Shown in pieces: positions 1 through 12,557 of a stretch of DNA of 64,000 nucleotides. How positions within the stretch are numbered: position 1 is the first letter of the stretch; every line of letters begins with the position of its first letter. The notes beneath the pieces are model-generated. The model searched no databases. It was given only the letters and a program-made list of their open reading frames with translations, and had not been told where the DNA came from. The position numbers and the translations under genes are program-made. The DNA lies in assembly GCA_037389465.1 (NCBI GenBank), contig JAZARR010000070.1, forward strand, positions 3,748,501 to 3,812,500, given 5' to 3'. The stretch comes from Baylisascaris procyonis (lineage: Eukaryota > Nematoda > Chromadorea > Rhabditida > Ascarididae).

Positions 1-531
1 GCATTTTTAAAGTGTTCTAATCAAAAATGATTTTGATATTTGATAGAAACTATGAAAGGGGGGGGGAGGCATTTACGTGTCCCTAGCTGAGTAGCTGTAT
101 TTTCATAACCATAACCGAATGAGTTTTGAAAGGATGCTGAAAGTTGTTAAGTCGCTATAGAAAAGCGTTCAGCGAGTGGATCGCTACGATGACTTTAACG
201 GTGTATTGCGTGCATTAATCATAGATTCATTGCTGCTTAAATCGATTGAACAAGAAATATTTATCGCATTCCAAAATCAATCAGCACGATCGTTAAATGT
301 AGTCAATAAGGTTATGACAACCTTTTTCTTAGAAAATTGAACATTGAGGGGAAACTCTCGGGTGGGCAATAAATATTGGAATAATAAGCGTAAATTTTAA
401 GCAAAATTGCGATGAAATTTATTTTTATAGGAAAGAAAATAAAATATTCGAATAATTTAAATATCTTAAACAAAATGCAAAAAAAAACGCCTTCACTGCG
501 GTCAAAATTTTTGCGCTATAATATCAAAAAC

Positions 532-532
<1 letters not shown>

Positions 533-569
<37 letters not shown>

Positions 570-586
570 GAGAGAGAGAGAGAGAG
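533..586. repeat. (GA)n microsatellite
   Basis: A nearly pure AG dinucleotide run with one G-rich interruption around 567-571. It produces an artificial Arg/Glu open frame. Confidence 0.97.
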
Positions 587-2858
587 GAATAATAGAAATA
601 GAGCATTTATAGGTATCAGAAATATAGTAGTTTTATTTACTTATTTCAATAAAATCGAAGAACAATTCGGCTCGTATAATTAATGAAAGATTCTTTTATT
701 CATTGTTCTTCATAACGTTCATTCTCTACAATACTCGCATTAATAGAGTTTTCCTACCGTCTACAAAAGGCGTGCTTATCAAATGAATTTGTAATACTGA
801 TAAAGGAATGTATCGATCAAATAAATTGCACTGTAGGAAATGAGAAAGGCGGGTGCCGAATGGGATAGGGGAACAAGAAGGAAAAGGAAGAATTACATGA
901 AATCAATGACAGGTTGACGTGGATCGATAGCCAAGGAAGGAGGTGGGTGCTATACGCGTCGCGAATGTTTTGCGCAACGATAGGACGGCTGTTCTTGGTT
1001 GCTGCCCCAATTCCCCTTCCCATCGCATCCCACACGTTTATAACGATCTGTGTAGCTGTCACTTTTGCACCATTCAACGACCTCTATACACATTGACGCG
1101 TGCTCAATTGCTCATTTCCTTGCATAATGCGACCCTCAACAATACACCACGGCAAATCATCCTACAACATAAAACAGCCTATAAGAACATTAAACACTTC
1201 ATTAAGGCCCATCTCATTAGAGGACCCATCCACCCAGTCCTTCAAATGTTCGACAACTCAGAGCCTGGTCACCTTCGTTCGGTTTTCTAAATAATATTTT
1301 TTGAGAGAATTCTCTAAATTTTTCTAGATAAATTTTCTTTTTTCCTCACAAAGCGCATCAAATAAAACCAATAATCCCAAATGTGTACGCCTTTGTCGTC
1401 TTCCCAAAACTGCTCCCTCAAAATTTCAGGACTTTGATTTCAAACCTGTGGAGTGATTTTTCTTCGCTATTTTCCCTAGAAAGCAATCTCAATCTAGCGC
1501 CATCTGTACTTGCTACCTCCGAAATATACAACTGTAGCAAGAGAAAGCATTGAATTGATTAACACGTCTCGCTATAAGCTCCTTCTGCACAGTCGTCTGT
1601 GAAGAATTGAGCATTTCAGGATTTCTGGAGGAAAGTCATTAAGGAACGCAAAATCTTCAGTGCCTTGGGGCTTTTCCAGTGAACCCAGATCTCATTTTGT
1701 TGATCATTTCCTTCCAATTTTGCTGCTTATATTTCAATTTCGCCGTTCAAAAACAATCTCTGCGGCTTGTCAGTGAGCTAACCGCAGATGTTAAGCAAGA
1801 GCAGTGAATCGTAAAATTCTCCAGAAATCATGATGAGGAAATGGGAGAAAGAAAAAGGAACATGCCAACCTCATGAGTAGAGTGCCAATCTATAATTTTA
1901 CTTCAAACGTCCTAATAAGCATTTTGAGGGCAACGTAAATGGGTGTGATTGGGTTATTCAAGAGTTCACAGCAATATCGGACGATAATTGCGCGACGTTC
2001 ATCCACTTTCTTGCAAAAATAAAATTCGCCGAGATGAGAATCATTCAAAAAATCAAAGGACATTTTTAGCATTCATCCTCGAAGGTCACCGTGAGAAAAA
2101 ATTGCCTCTTTTTGCTTTTCTTTCTTCCAAAAACTTTTTCATCCTACAAAGCGATAACAGTTGAATTTCGGATTCATGTGATCGCTTTCATTCAAAATAT
2201 AAAATCAAATGAATATATATGATTTTCAGGAATTCCTTTGAATATGCTCATTTATATAGCTCCAGCTCATTCGAAAGTCGAAATCCTGTAAAATTTAGTG
2301 CGTAAGAGTGCAGGAATGGTTACGTTTTTTTTCTGTTATAGCTGAAACATACGACTCTTATATGCTAGAAAGTTGTAGGTCTTAGTTGGAGCAGGAAAAT
2401 CCGATGGACTTTATTGTTTTTCATGCCGTTTAAGATTCAGTCAGCGACCCACAAACGTTCATTCGAATTAGGCGGCTGCCACTTGGCATCTCTTTTTTTC
2501 TAAGCCAGTGAGAAAGACGGTTTCAAAACTGCATAAATAGTGGCCATTATTCTGAAATTGTTCAAATCTTCCTTTCTGTTTTTCTAGTTTCGCAACAATT
2601 TTTCATTGATCATCGATGTATTTTTAAAATGTTGTCGAATCCCGTTGGGAGACGAATCTCTATCTTCCTTTGGCTTCTATATGGATAAAATATAAAACGA
2701 AAAAGAACGCCCGAAATTTTTTGTGCTGTCATTTATTGCTTAATATCTCTGGGCAAAGCCGAAAGTTTGCTACAGGCATTTGAGTGATGTTTTTATACCG
2801 TATTTGTTGAGCGAATTAAAAGTATAAAAAAGCACGAAATTTTTATCATCTCATTCAG

Positions 2859-2936
2859 TTGAAAGTAGAAACTAATATACTTAGTACTCACTATCGTACA
2901 TCGGAAAAAAGATATCTGTACAGAATGTCAAGAAAG
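2859..2936 (+). CDS. candidate plus-strand exon, unidentified
   Basis: Seventy-eight bases between a TCTCATTCAG acceptor and a AAGAAAG|GTATTT donor, open in phase 0 (LKVETNILSTHYRTSEKRYL). No partner exon on this strand was found nearby, so this is weak. Confidence 0.18.
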
Positions 2937-3211
2937 GTATTTGACGTTAATGCTAATCATCGACTAAAGTCAGTTTTGAAAAATGCCAAAATTCCCAATG
3001 AGAAGAGATCGCGCCGTTTATGCGCATTCGAAGTTTTGTTTGGATACACGAAAATAAGAAGAAATATCGAAATGATTGACTGAAAGTCGACGAAATTCCG
3101 ATCGAATGGTACAGTAGAAAGAAGAGTGAAGACGAACAGATCATTTCTGTCATAAATGCTCACAAAAGGAAACGATGAAACTCATTATTGGCATTGATAA
3201 CATCAAAAGAC

Positions 3212-3341
3212 CTTGTAGTGAGGTGCAGAATTGCCGATGCCCTATATCGCTCTCAATTTCTTCTACACTTTTCTTCATTTCTGGGCATTGTTGATCATAA
3301 CATGAATACGATATTGATTCTTGTTTATATACCTCCAACAC
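3212..3341 (-). CDS. candidate exon, unidentified
   Basis: An AATTTAGTTCAG acceptor leads into VLEVYKQESISYSCYDQQCP then a charged helix (KKSVEEIESDIGHRQF), ending near CTACAAG|GTCTTT. It would be downstream of the exon at 5.3-6.0 kb on the same strand. Not recognised, and may be chance. Confidence 0.28.
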
Positions 3342-5276
3342 CTGAACTAAATTAGGAAATGAAGAGTTTGATGGTTCTAGCTAAGCTTTGTAACAACTCG
3401 AAAATACGAAAACCACAGCATATTGGCACTGTTTGCATTGTGCTAACGTTAGACAAAATAACTCAGATTAACGCTGTTATATATCAGCTGATAAAACAAA
3501 CCGAAATGCATCACTAAGAAGCTGTTCATATTAGCTGCACATAACAAGAAAAGCGATGCCTATTTACGTTTGTTGGATGACAGCAAAGCGATAGGAATTT
3601 TTACAGGATGCCCCATGAAATAATTATCTGTGGTGCTGCCATACATAGAGCATAGCGATGCAGCATGACCATTGATCTCATCGATGAGGTTACTTTAACA
3701 GTCTAATGTTATGAGTGCAGACAAAGAAATTGCATCAGCAGAGATAGACTTCCACTGTGCGAAAGGTGAGCGTAATAAAAATAAGTGCTTAATTGAATAA
3801 ATTGCTACCCAGGATTATTGTTGCAAACGTATGAGTGGTGATATGCTAAACATTAAATAAAGGCATATCGTCGCCTATATAACTTCATCACTCTACCACT
3901 TGTCTAATGTATTGGGCCTTCCTATGTTGTAAAGCGAGAATCACGTCGTCAAGGATAATCATTAATGTCTCTTTTGAGGATAAAATAATATTCGATCAAG
4001 ATTCGATCCCTCTGCCTATTCATCTGATATATTAATAACCTTAATTATAAGTCTTCTTTTCTATACCTGAAAGCCGAGAAGAAATCACGACTCTCATATA
4101 TGATCCTCTCCTTTTTCTGCAGTTAAAGTGCTCGTATGTTCTGTACAATCCTCGGCATCCTTTACAATGTATTATGAACCACTGCATATATTTCGATAGC
4201 TTTTGATAATGTACTGTGTACTAATGATCTTGAAGAGGGTGAGGGGTGATGTGGGAAGAGGAGAAGGCAGAAGAAGGTAGAAGATGATATGCATGACCCA
4301 AAACAAACTTTTCAAATATCCACATCAAAGGGGTTTGCGATCCAATCGCATTTACTGCAACGTGAACTTTGCGATTCAGCTTTTGAACTCCCTGCGTTTC
4401 AACCTGTTAGTTTCAGGCGAAGGCTTTTAGGGAAAAATTAATTCAATTGTCACTCAATACCTTTCAGGATAGACCAATTTCCGGTGAAATGAGAGCTGCT
4501 AAAGTCGGCAAAGAAAAAAGATACTTTCAGCGTTGAAGTTTATAGCGATGCGAATGGTCACTATAAACTTTATTTGACTTCAGTAGATAACAACATCGTT
4601 TATAGTCGCTCTGTTATTGAATATAGTTGCCAAATTATTGAAATCAGAAATTAATGGCATGGCAGATGTGAAGGTAAATAGCATTTCGGAAAGTTTTTCA
4701 GGTCCATTCAGCCGAATATGAAATCCGTCAGTGCATTTCCGGTTTAAAATCGCTTAAATATCGCTACCTGGAGTTGGACTTCATATTATACTTTAAAATT
4801 GTCAACGATTACGCTGATATCGAAAGTTTTATTATTCTAATCGATGAGTTTTGTCATGAACGTGCAGATTTCAATTCTTTATGCAAGCTCAATCTTGAAT
4901 TCAATTTATAATTCATTTCCTTTTCTGGTGATCTAAGCATAAAATAAGGTTCCTTTTGGCATCGCCTCAACGCTTAATATTTTTGCGTTCATCAGTGTTT
5001 CAAAAGATTTCGACTTCGGGAAAATCTATGAGTTAATGTTTAAATAACGCCGAAATTTTGATTATCGTGATCGAGTGCTTTATCTTTTTTGTTTGTTTTT
5101 ATATTTTGAATATTCTTTATTTTGCTAATGAAACAAAAATTCCCACAACAATAAAATGGTACACAACCTTATTACTATCAAACATTTCTGCTCACTCCAG
5201 TGAACTATTTCGCAAACTGTGTTCCAATAAATTATTCATTTATTATTTTCAATCACGAAAACCCGTAAAAACATAC
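3342..5276. other. stretch without recognisable genes
   Basis: AT-rich sequence with no open frame over about 130 codons except the antisense of the 5.3 kb exon. It may be intron of the long minus-strand gene. A short A/G-rich run lies near 4231-4290. Confidence 0.5.
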
Positions 5277-6001
5277 CGCTTGTTGCTTCTTTCTCTGTCT
5301 TCTCCACTTGCTTCTCTTGTGAATACCGGAAGAGAATGTCGTTTCGTGTCTAATGCATCAATCCGAGCTGGCCTGTCTGTGAACGGACTCAACAATTCGT
5401 ACGTTCTCGACCTTGATGGACGTATGACAATCGATGGTGAAGTGGGTCTACTGAAGTTACAATGAAGCATAGGTACGTAGTGATGGCGTGGGGAAAGTGG
5501 TGGATTTTTGTCCTTCATGGGACGGCGTGGACTTGTGGGCGGCACATAAGAGTGTGGTGGAGACCATATCGGCGTAACAGTTGCAGAATACCGCTTACTG
5601 TTTGATATGACATAGTCGTTCAAATTCAGGTTGGGAGGCCGCTTGTTGCGAGATGATTGCGACATCAGTGTCGGAGTTTGCTTGGGTGAACAGCTCACTC
5701 CATCAAGGGACAGACTTCGCGAATAGGCTGCACCAACAGGGCGCATATTCATTAAAACCTGGGGCCTGCTTTGAACATCATTTGATATTATGTTTGCTTT
5801 CTGCTTTACATCGAGACCAGCAGAACTGCTCGACGAAACTTTATGCACGTGAGGTTTTTCACGACCTTTCCCATCATTTAGAGATGAAGAATGGGATCTG
5901 GCATGGAATTCCTCTCGTCTAGCTCGAACCTGTTCATCTTCCTGTAAAGCACGCTCTAAGTACTCCAACGTTTTCACATTAAAATTCACATAGCTACATC
6001 G
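5277..6001 (-). CDS. Ser/Pro/Arg-rich exon, probably of the same long minus-strand gene
   Basis: The open region runs from a TTCATGCTAG acceptor to AAGCG|GTATGT, 725 bases. It opens VNFNVKTLEYLERALQEDEQ, then a charged helix and an unstructured stretch with many S-P and R-P-x-S-P sites (PTSPRRPMKDKNPPLSPRHH). The opening helix 'T-x-x-Y-L-x-x-x-L-x-E-D-E-x-x-R' resembles the last motif of the large exon at 18-21 kb, which suggests the same gene, but 12 kb and unplaced exons lie between. The acceptor could instead be TGTAG eight bases later. Function unknown. Confidence 0.65.
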
Positions 6002-9000
6002 CTAGCATGAAGAAATTTTTCGCTCAAATCAATAACGTCAGAAAAGCCATGCTTGCCAAATGAAGGAAAAAGGCTTAGCTCTTTTTCATATCTATAGTCC
6101 GAATCCCTTCGCTTCAAGCGAATTTGCGTCTCCAAGAGGCATCATAACGGCAACGTGTTTGTGCGCATCCATATATGTGTATCTATCTGCCTACTTGTCT
6201 GATCGGTTGTTTCAAATTAATGAGCGATAAAGCTAGAGTTGTATAATTTGTTTCCACTTCGAATTTGGTTAATCAGCTTCGAAAGCAGTTAGATAAACCT
6301 AAAAGTGTCCAGAAATTTGCATGCATATCATCGTTAACTTTGCGTCTCACATCAATCACGTCAAGGAGGCATATTTTGCAGTGATTGTGAAGTGTGACGA
6401 ACTAGTTAAGACATGAAGGCATTATTGTGAGTTCTTTATTCCTTGTTTGCTTTTCATGAACATGGGTGACCTGATGCACGCAACTGCAAATGCTCCTCGC
6501 ATCGCGCTGACTTTTTTAGCGAGTTTTCTCACCTATCTACAAGCCGCTTTTTTTAACGCCTTTTCACCAATACCAAAGGATTAGTTGAAAGCATTGGATA
6601 CCAGAAGTCATAATGAAGGATATATTCATACTACTTTAAAATAGCAGAGAACAAAAAAGTCATCCATCGGAAAGGTACTCAATTTCTGAGTCTAAGCTGA
6701 TAGTGAAGTCGACAGTTTTATCGCTTTTCATGGCTCATCCTTGAAAATACCGAACAAACGGGCATATGCTTATTAACACAATGGGCCCAAATTTTCACAA
6801 TGCATTCTTCCAAAAATCTGCAAATGTCGCAATTTGACTCTCCTAAGCATCCTTATTCATTCACAATTACAGCAACAGTGGGTAATGAAGACAACCGATG
6901 GCCTACGACAAAGTAGCTTTATGACCTTTTAGCAAGTTGATGAAAAACCTAACCTCCTCAACAGGAATCCATTTGTTGCTGCGACTCATTTGACGGATAA
7001 CCGCCGAGCTTAAGCCCTGCTCCCATTTTATTGGCACATTCACAACTTTTATTGGCTCACTCATCATCCGCTTCTCACTTTCAGATGCATCCGACTTTGT
7101 ATCTTAAAAAGCTTTTCTTCAACATTTTAGCAAATTTAGTGAATTTTATGATAACGTATGCTGTGATTTCTAGAGGCTAATCTCAGGGCCCTCAGTCGGA
7201 AACGAAGCTGTTCACAGGTTGTTAGGAGACAATAATCTCTTTACCTCCCTTCGGCGATATTGATAGACAATAAGAACCATATGTTTATGGACAACACAAG
7301 TTTATTGTTTATTGAAGCTTGAAGCTTGCAATTATGCAAAATAAACTCATGCGAAAGATGAGGTTTCTTGTTGACCGCTTACAAAAAAAAAGATCGACAA
7401 AAATCAAAGAGCAATGCTAATCTTAATCGAATATTCACCTGTCTTGGAGAACAATGTGCTGTAATACCTCACATCTGCTGAACCATCTCAACTAATGAGA
7501 CGTCAATCGAATTAGCGCAATGCATATTTTTGCAAAAGAATTTCGAAGATACCATCGTGCTTCGGTTCACATTTGCTCTTTGTCAGTGACTTTGCTTCTT
7601 GCTGATAAACTTAAGAAACTACATGCCTTTTCATGAGATTTGTTAAGCGAACGAATTATGAGCCCTTTCTTGTCATTGTCATACCGATTACGATTCAATG
7701 AAGAAAGACTGAACGTCGAAACGAAATGTTGCTTTTATGCAAAATTATTCATAATGCCCTTTTGGGGAGACGCAAATATTAACCAGCAAAAAAGTAACTT
7801 CGAAAGTGCAGCTAATCATGAATTAACGATTACAGATAGACAATAAATTTCATATCTAAAATAACTTATTATCAAGGAAGAGATCAGTGGGAATGAATTG
7901 GTTATCATTTACTCATTTTTATGCATATATGCATATTTCGAAGTTAGCAAAGAAACCACAGATGAATAGAATTGCATTTAACAACATCCATGAAAATTGT
8001 TATCGTTTTAATTTTCCATCTTACCAAAAATTAAACTCAATATTTTTTATTTCACTGATATAATAAACGTTTAAGAAAGTTTCTTAAGTATTCATGATAA
8101 AGCTGACAAAAAGTTACTACTTGAAAGAATACTTTGTTCGGTCGAGACGATACTTCTTTGTCGTGCGTCTGATATCAATGATACATCGGTTGACATTGCC
8201 ACCTTAAAGAATCAGTTTTATTGAATGCACGAATTAATACACCGATTCGATATGCAAAAATTATTGATGCCTCGCTTTTTTAACACTTTGATATTTCCAC
8301 TAAACATTCCTGGGAATGAATATTTCCTATTGAAGGCGTTTTAGTGTCTTATATCTCTTCAAATTTTGCTTCGAGCACTTCCGGTTCCTTCCTTTTCCCT
8401 TAACTTTACTTCTGCTCCATCCCCCCCCCCCTAAAAAAAGAATGCTTTCGTGTTTGCACTTATTTTAGGGATTACTCAAAGGCTATTTGCTAAAGCTATT
8501 TGCTAATACACAATTGTATGGTTAGTATGTGTGTGCTCATAAACCGTGGAATCATAGGAATGTATTGTTATCAGTGCAATAAAAGGCATATGATATTAGT
8601 CAGCTCGCCGCCACTCGATTTTGTCAATTTATTCCAGGCGATCTTTCACTCGATCATAAATATATGCGTTGTCATATTTGCACAAGCTTCCGTTAGAAGC
8701 AATAAAAATTTTGAATAATCCATTTGAAGGAGTGTAAATATGTTCATTCGATCCGTAAATCTTTATTTCTCATTTGTGCAATGCAAATGTGCATAAATAT
8801 GCATTGAATGATGCATAAATATTAGCAATTTATTTTTCATTTACTCCACTAAAAGTTTCAAAAAATATTGGGCGGATAACCGACTTTTGTATGCAACTAG
8901 AAAAAATTAAATGGTTAAATATAAAAGCAATTGTACTATTTCATACATCATAGGAAGATTTGGGAGCGATATCAGTATGATCGGCGATATTGGCACGACC

Positions 9001-11202
9001 TAAGGGTTGTTCCACAACTTGAACGGCGATCTGTGGAATATAGCCAGGCGAATAGAGCGCTGATTGGGCAGCCGCCTTTTCCTCTTCCCTTTTTGTGTAT
9101 TCCACCTCATCTTCTTCGTTGAACGACGTCGTCCTTTAGTTAAAGAGGGGATTACTCACTTTAATGGCACCCAGTTATTTCGCATTTATATCGCTCTCCA
9201 AAAGGAAACGAGCGACACGGTTGAAGTAAACGAAAACGATCATCCATACTAAGAACTTAATTTGTTTATTCAGTTGCAGCATCAATGTTCGTTCACTCAT
9301 TTGCAAGTGTGCATGTGATCAGAAACAGCACTGAACCGTGGATGGATTAAATGCTCATTTTGAATAGAAAAATATCTATTCCTGAATTCCATAAGATGTG
9401 GATCAAGCAGTGGACACATCTCGCCCGCTCCCCATTTCTGCTTATTCCCCTCGTATTGTTGCTGTTGGTTTTTGTGGAATTTATTTTTTAAATGCTACAA
9501 AAACTTTCATACATTTGTTTGAAATCCTATCAAAACACGGCTGCTCTTAATTTTAATTTTTTTTTTTTGAAAGTATTGCATACTGCCTTTGCCTCTGCTT
9601 CTCGCTATTTCGATATAAAAGAATAAGGCTGTTCTTCCAACTCAAGGTTTTTTGTTTTTGTTTTTGCTGCTTCTGGTTTTTTTGAAAGAACAAGAGCTGC
9701 CTGCGTAGTATGAAGAGGAATATCGGCCTATATGTGAGCAAATAGAATAGTCATCAATCTAAAAGCCATTCAAAAAATTTCAAACTTCGGTACATTTTTT
9801 AATCCTCTAGTGCTATGAATAAACTGAAAAGGGATATTGTGTTCTACATTACGCATTGACTGAAGGCTAAATAACTCTTCGTCAGTGCAAATAGAGGAAT
9901 ACAAAGCAGCAAAAACAAAACAGTGATTGCGATAAGCTACAAACGACGGCATCTAACGAATAGGACAGTTTTCATGTGGTCAGAGAGTTCTCTTAATAAA
10001 GTTCTAAATTCAAGTCCATTCGTAAGCTCATTAACAATAAATTTTTATTCAAAAGCGTGGACATTGACGATAAAGTGCGAAAGGACGAATTCAGCTGAAC
10101 TGGATACCACTAAGAATAAAATTCGCTTGTTTCATATAAGTGTAATCCCTTCCTTCCCATGTTAAAAAATAATCGACCCAAAAATAAACCCTTTGTTTTT
10201 AATGGAACATTGCCTTTTGCTCGTGCGTGCGGCGTTCAGACAACTTCTATAATGATTAAAGAAAATGTGGAGAAGCACGCCAGAAAGGCTAACGCGACAT
10301 GCGCTTTTCCATCGCTCTCATCTGATTTGTCGATGAGTGGATTTCTTTTTTATGGACATGCATTACTCCTCATAAATTACCAACAACTAATAAAATTCAT
10401 GGATTGTTGCTTTCATATTATGTGTATAGAAAAAAGTTTTCGCATAAATATTCGAGAAAAGATTCGCCCTTCTATAATTTCTTTGGGGAGAATGAAAACC
10501 GAAACAGTACAAAATGCACGCCTCATTTCTCCAGAAATTTACAGGTCAGCATGAAACAGAAATCAACTGAGAACAGCTTAGGAGGCCATTCTACGGCGTA
10601 CATAAGATTCACGAAATTTTCGAACTCTAAGTAAACTGATTGTCAACTTCAAATTATCGGTAGATGAGCTGAAAGATACACAGTCATACACATAAAAACA
10701 GAGAAACAATTTGCGAAAGGAGAGGAAGGAATGCAGCTAAAGGGTCGACTGATTAGCGGAACACAATGGCAGTAAGATGTTTCACGAGCAAAGGAACAAA
10801 GGTTACCCTTTCGCAGATCTCGTATAACCGAGCAGGAGTGACCGCCGATCAGGTGTTGTTGGTGTAGCCGGCGGTGTGTCCTTATGACGTATCATTACTG
10901 CCGGAGAACTCAACTTCGTATTTTCTTTTCGAACTTTTCGTGTCTGAAACCATTCGAATGCCTTTCAAATATAATTGTTATTTATGCAGCACACTTATCG
11001 AGCGCTGCAAGCAGTAAACTTTCCATCCATTCATTACTATCCACTGAAGGTTGTAACATTTCCTCGTGCATATTCCCTGAAGCCGACCATCAACGTGCAC
11101 GTGCATAAAAGGAAGGTCAAGAAGGAAAGAGAAATAGCGCGATTTCCGGGAGGCGAAGACGACCTACATCGGCGGTTAAACAAAACTGCAGTCATCATAG
11201 AC
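6002..11202. other. probable intron or spacer
   Basis: No exon I can support. Contains a C9-10 run near 8420-8430, ATGCAT-rich AT sequence near 7920 and 8770-8820, and a GC-richer piece around 10850-11200 with overlapping short frames on both strands. If the exons at 6.0 and 18 kb belong together, this is intronic. Confidence 0.4.
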
Positions 11203-11298
11203 CCTTTGCGTTATCTGATGCTAAACCGGAAGCATGACGTCGCGTAGGAGATTCCCTTTGTTTTCCGATGTGCACCTTTTTCTGATTCATGACGTCAC
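11203..11298 (-). CDS. candidate small exon between the two large minus-strand exons
   Basis: A GGTTTCAG acceptor and CAAAGG|GTCTAT donor flank a frame open in only one phase (1 to 1), reading VMNQKKVHIGKQRESPTRRH then ASGLASDNAK. Its composition resembles the large exons on the same strand. Support is limited to splice-like ends and composition. Confidence 0.3.
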
Positions 11299-12457
11299 CT
11301 GAAACCTTCCCATAGTCTTGTATTTCTCTGATTCTCATTTCCAATTTAAAGATCACTCCAAATCTAACATCATTTCTTACTTCCACCTCCGTCCAACGAT
11401 AGTGGTAAATAAATCACATCAGTGGATTTAATTAGACAGCCAATGAAAGCAATCAATTTCATGACGACAAAGCATCTGCAGAAGTTATTACAAGGTAGCA
11501 TAGGCTACTGTGTTTATAAGGTTTGACACTTTTCTCGTCGGGATCGGCTGAACGCTTTCAGATAACGGATATCGATAGAGGTCCACTCACAAAGAGATTG
11601 ATAGAAAGCATCACGAGCAATCTTTTTATTTTTTACCATCATCTACAAGTTTTGTTAGTCAGTTCACGAAGGTGTTCGCAAGTGAGTGCAATCACTGAGA
11701 TCGCAAGAACAGTTTCTGGAAAGATGTAAATGAAAAAAAGCTCGATCACAATACCTTGTTTGAAGTATGAAAAGTGTGACTATAAACGAATCTAACATTA
11801 TCAGTAGAGATAAGAACTGCATACAGATGATGTATGTAGTAAGTCATAAAAGATCACTGCAATGAAGAGAAGGCACTCTAAGTGAAAAATATGTACATCG
11901 TCATTGCAATAAAATTTCTTTTTGAAGGACATCCTTGCAACCCGTCGACAGGATGTCTAGCAAATAGAAGCACCACGCAAGTACTCAATATTTCGGAATT
12001 GCATAACAATAGGCCATAATGAGTGTATTATAATCGCGTTCATTCTAAGTGACAGTATCGTCTATAATTGACTGCATAGGAAATAGAGTTGTGTGAAAAA
12101 TGAATAAAAATGAAGCCCACAGAAACGTAATAACCTCGAAAATCATATATTCAGCGTTTAAAAGACAGAACGCTGAGTTAAACGAGAGGAGGGATGCGAC
12201 GAGCATTTCATTTCGCAATTTTCATTAGAATTTCGTTATTACTAATTTCATTGATGCTGTGCTGCTTTTTTGTAAGCAATGCTGTAGGCATCACGCAGAG
12301 TAATCGTCTGTGCAACTGCCCAATGTGCTATGTCTGTAAACTGCATATATTCACTGCAGTGATAACTGGTCACATTTTGGGCAGTCATACACTTTTCCAA
12401 GAAATAAATCTAAAACATGAAGGAATGACCTCGAAGTTGACATGCGAGCAAAAAGAC

Positions 12458-12557
12458 CTCAAGTAAGAAGGCGCTTTGGAGGGAGGCGAGGGGGGGGGAG
12501 AGAAGGGAGCAGCGGTTCGAGCATCAAAGTGTTCTGTATGACTTGAACTACCTTGAT
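12458..12557 (-). CDS. candidate proline-rich small exon
   Basis: A CATCAATTTAG acceptor and TTGAG|GTCTTT donor flank a frame reading QGSSSHTEHFDARTAAP, then a SPPPSPPSKAPSYL stretch. It lies on the same strand as the large exons. Its phase (1 to 2) does not match the next candidate at 11.2 kb, so at least one of the two is wrong or an exon is missing. Confidence 0.22.

Larger units (their letters stand above)
1..3211. other. mostly non-coding left end, with a GC-richer block at about 820-1290
   Basis: AT-rich spacer with the GA microsatellite and one candidate exon (2859-2936). The stretch from about 820 to 1290 is visibly richer in GC than its surroundings and is open on both strands (minus-strand frame 817-1077, plus-strand frame 943-1290). 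This is typical of a dispersed repeat or decayed element rather than a gene. I have the impression of having seen similar peptides in nematode predicted proteomes but cannot name the family. Confidence 0.35.

Noticed and set aside
412..612. Arg/Glu repeat peptide
   Set aside because: Translation of the (GA)n microsatellite.
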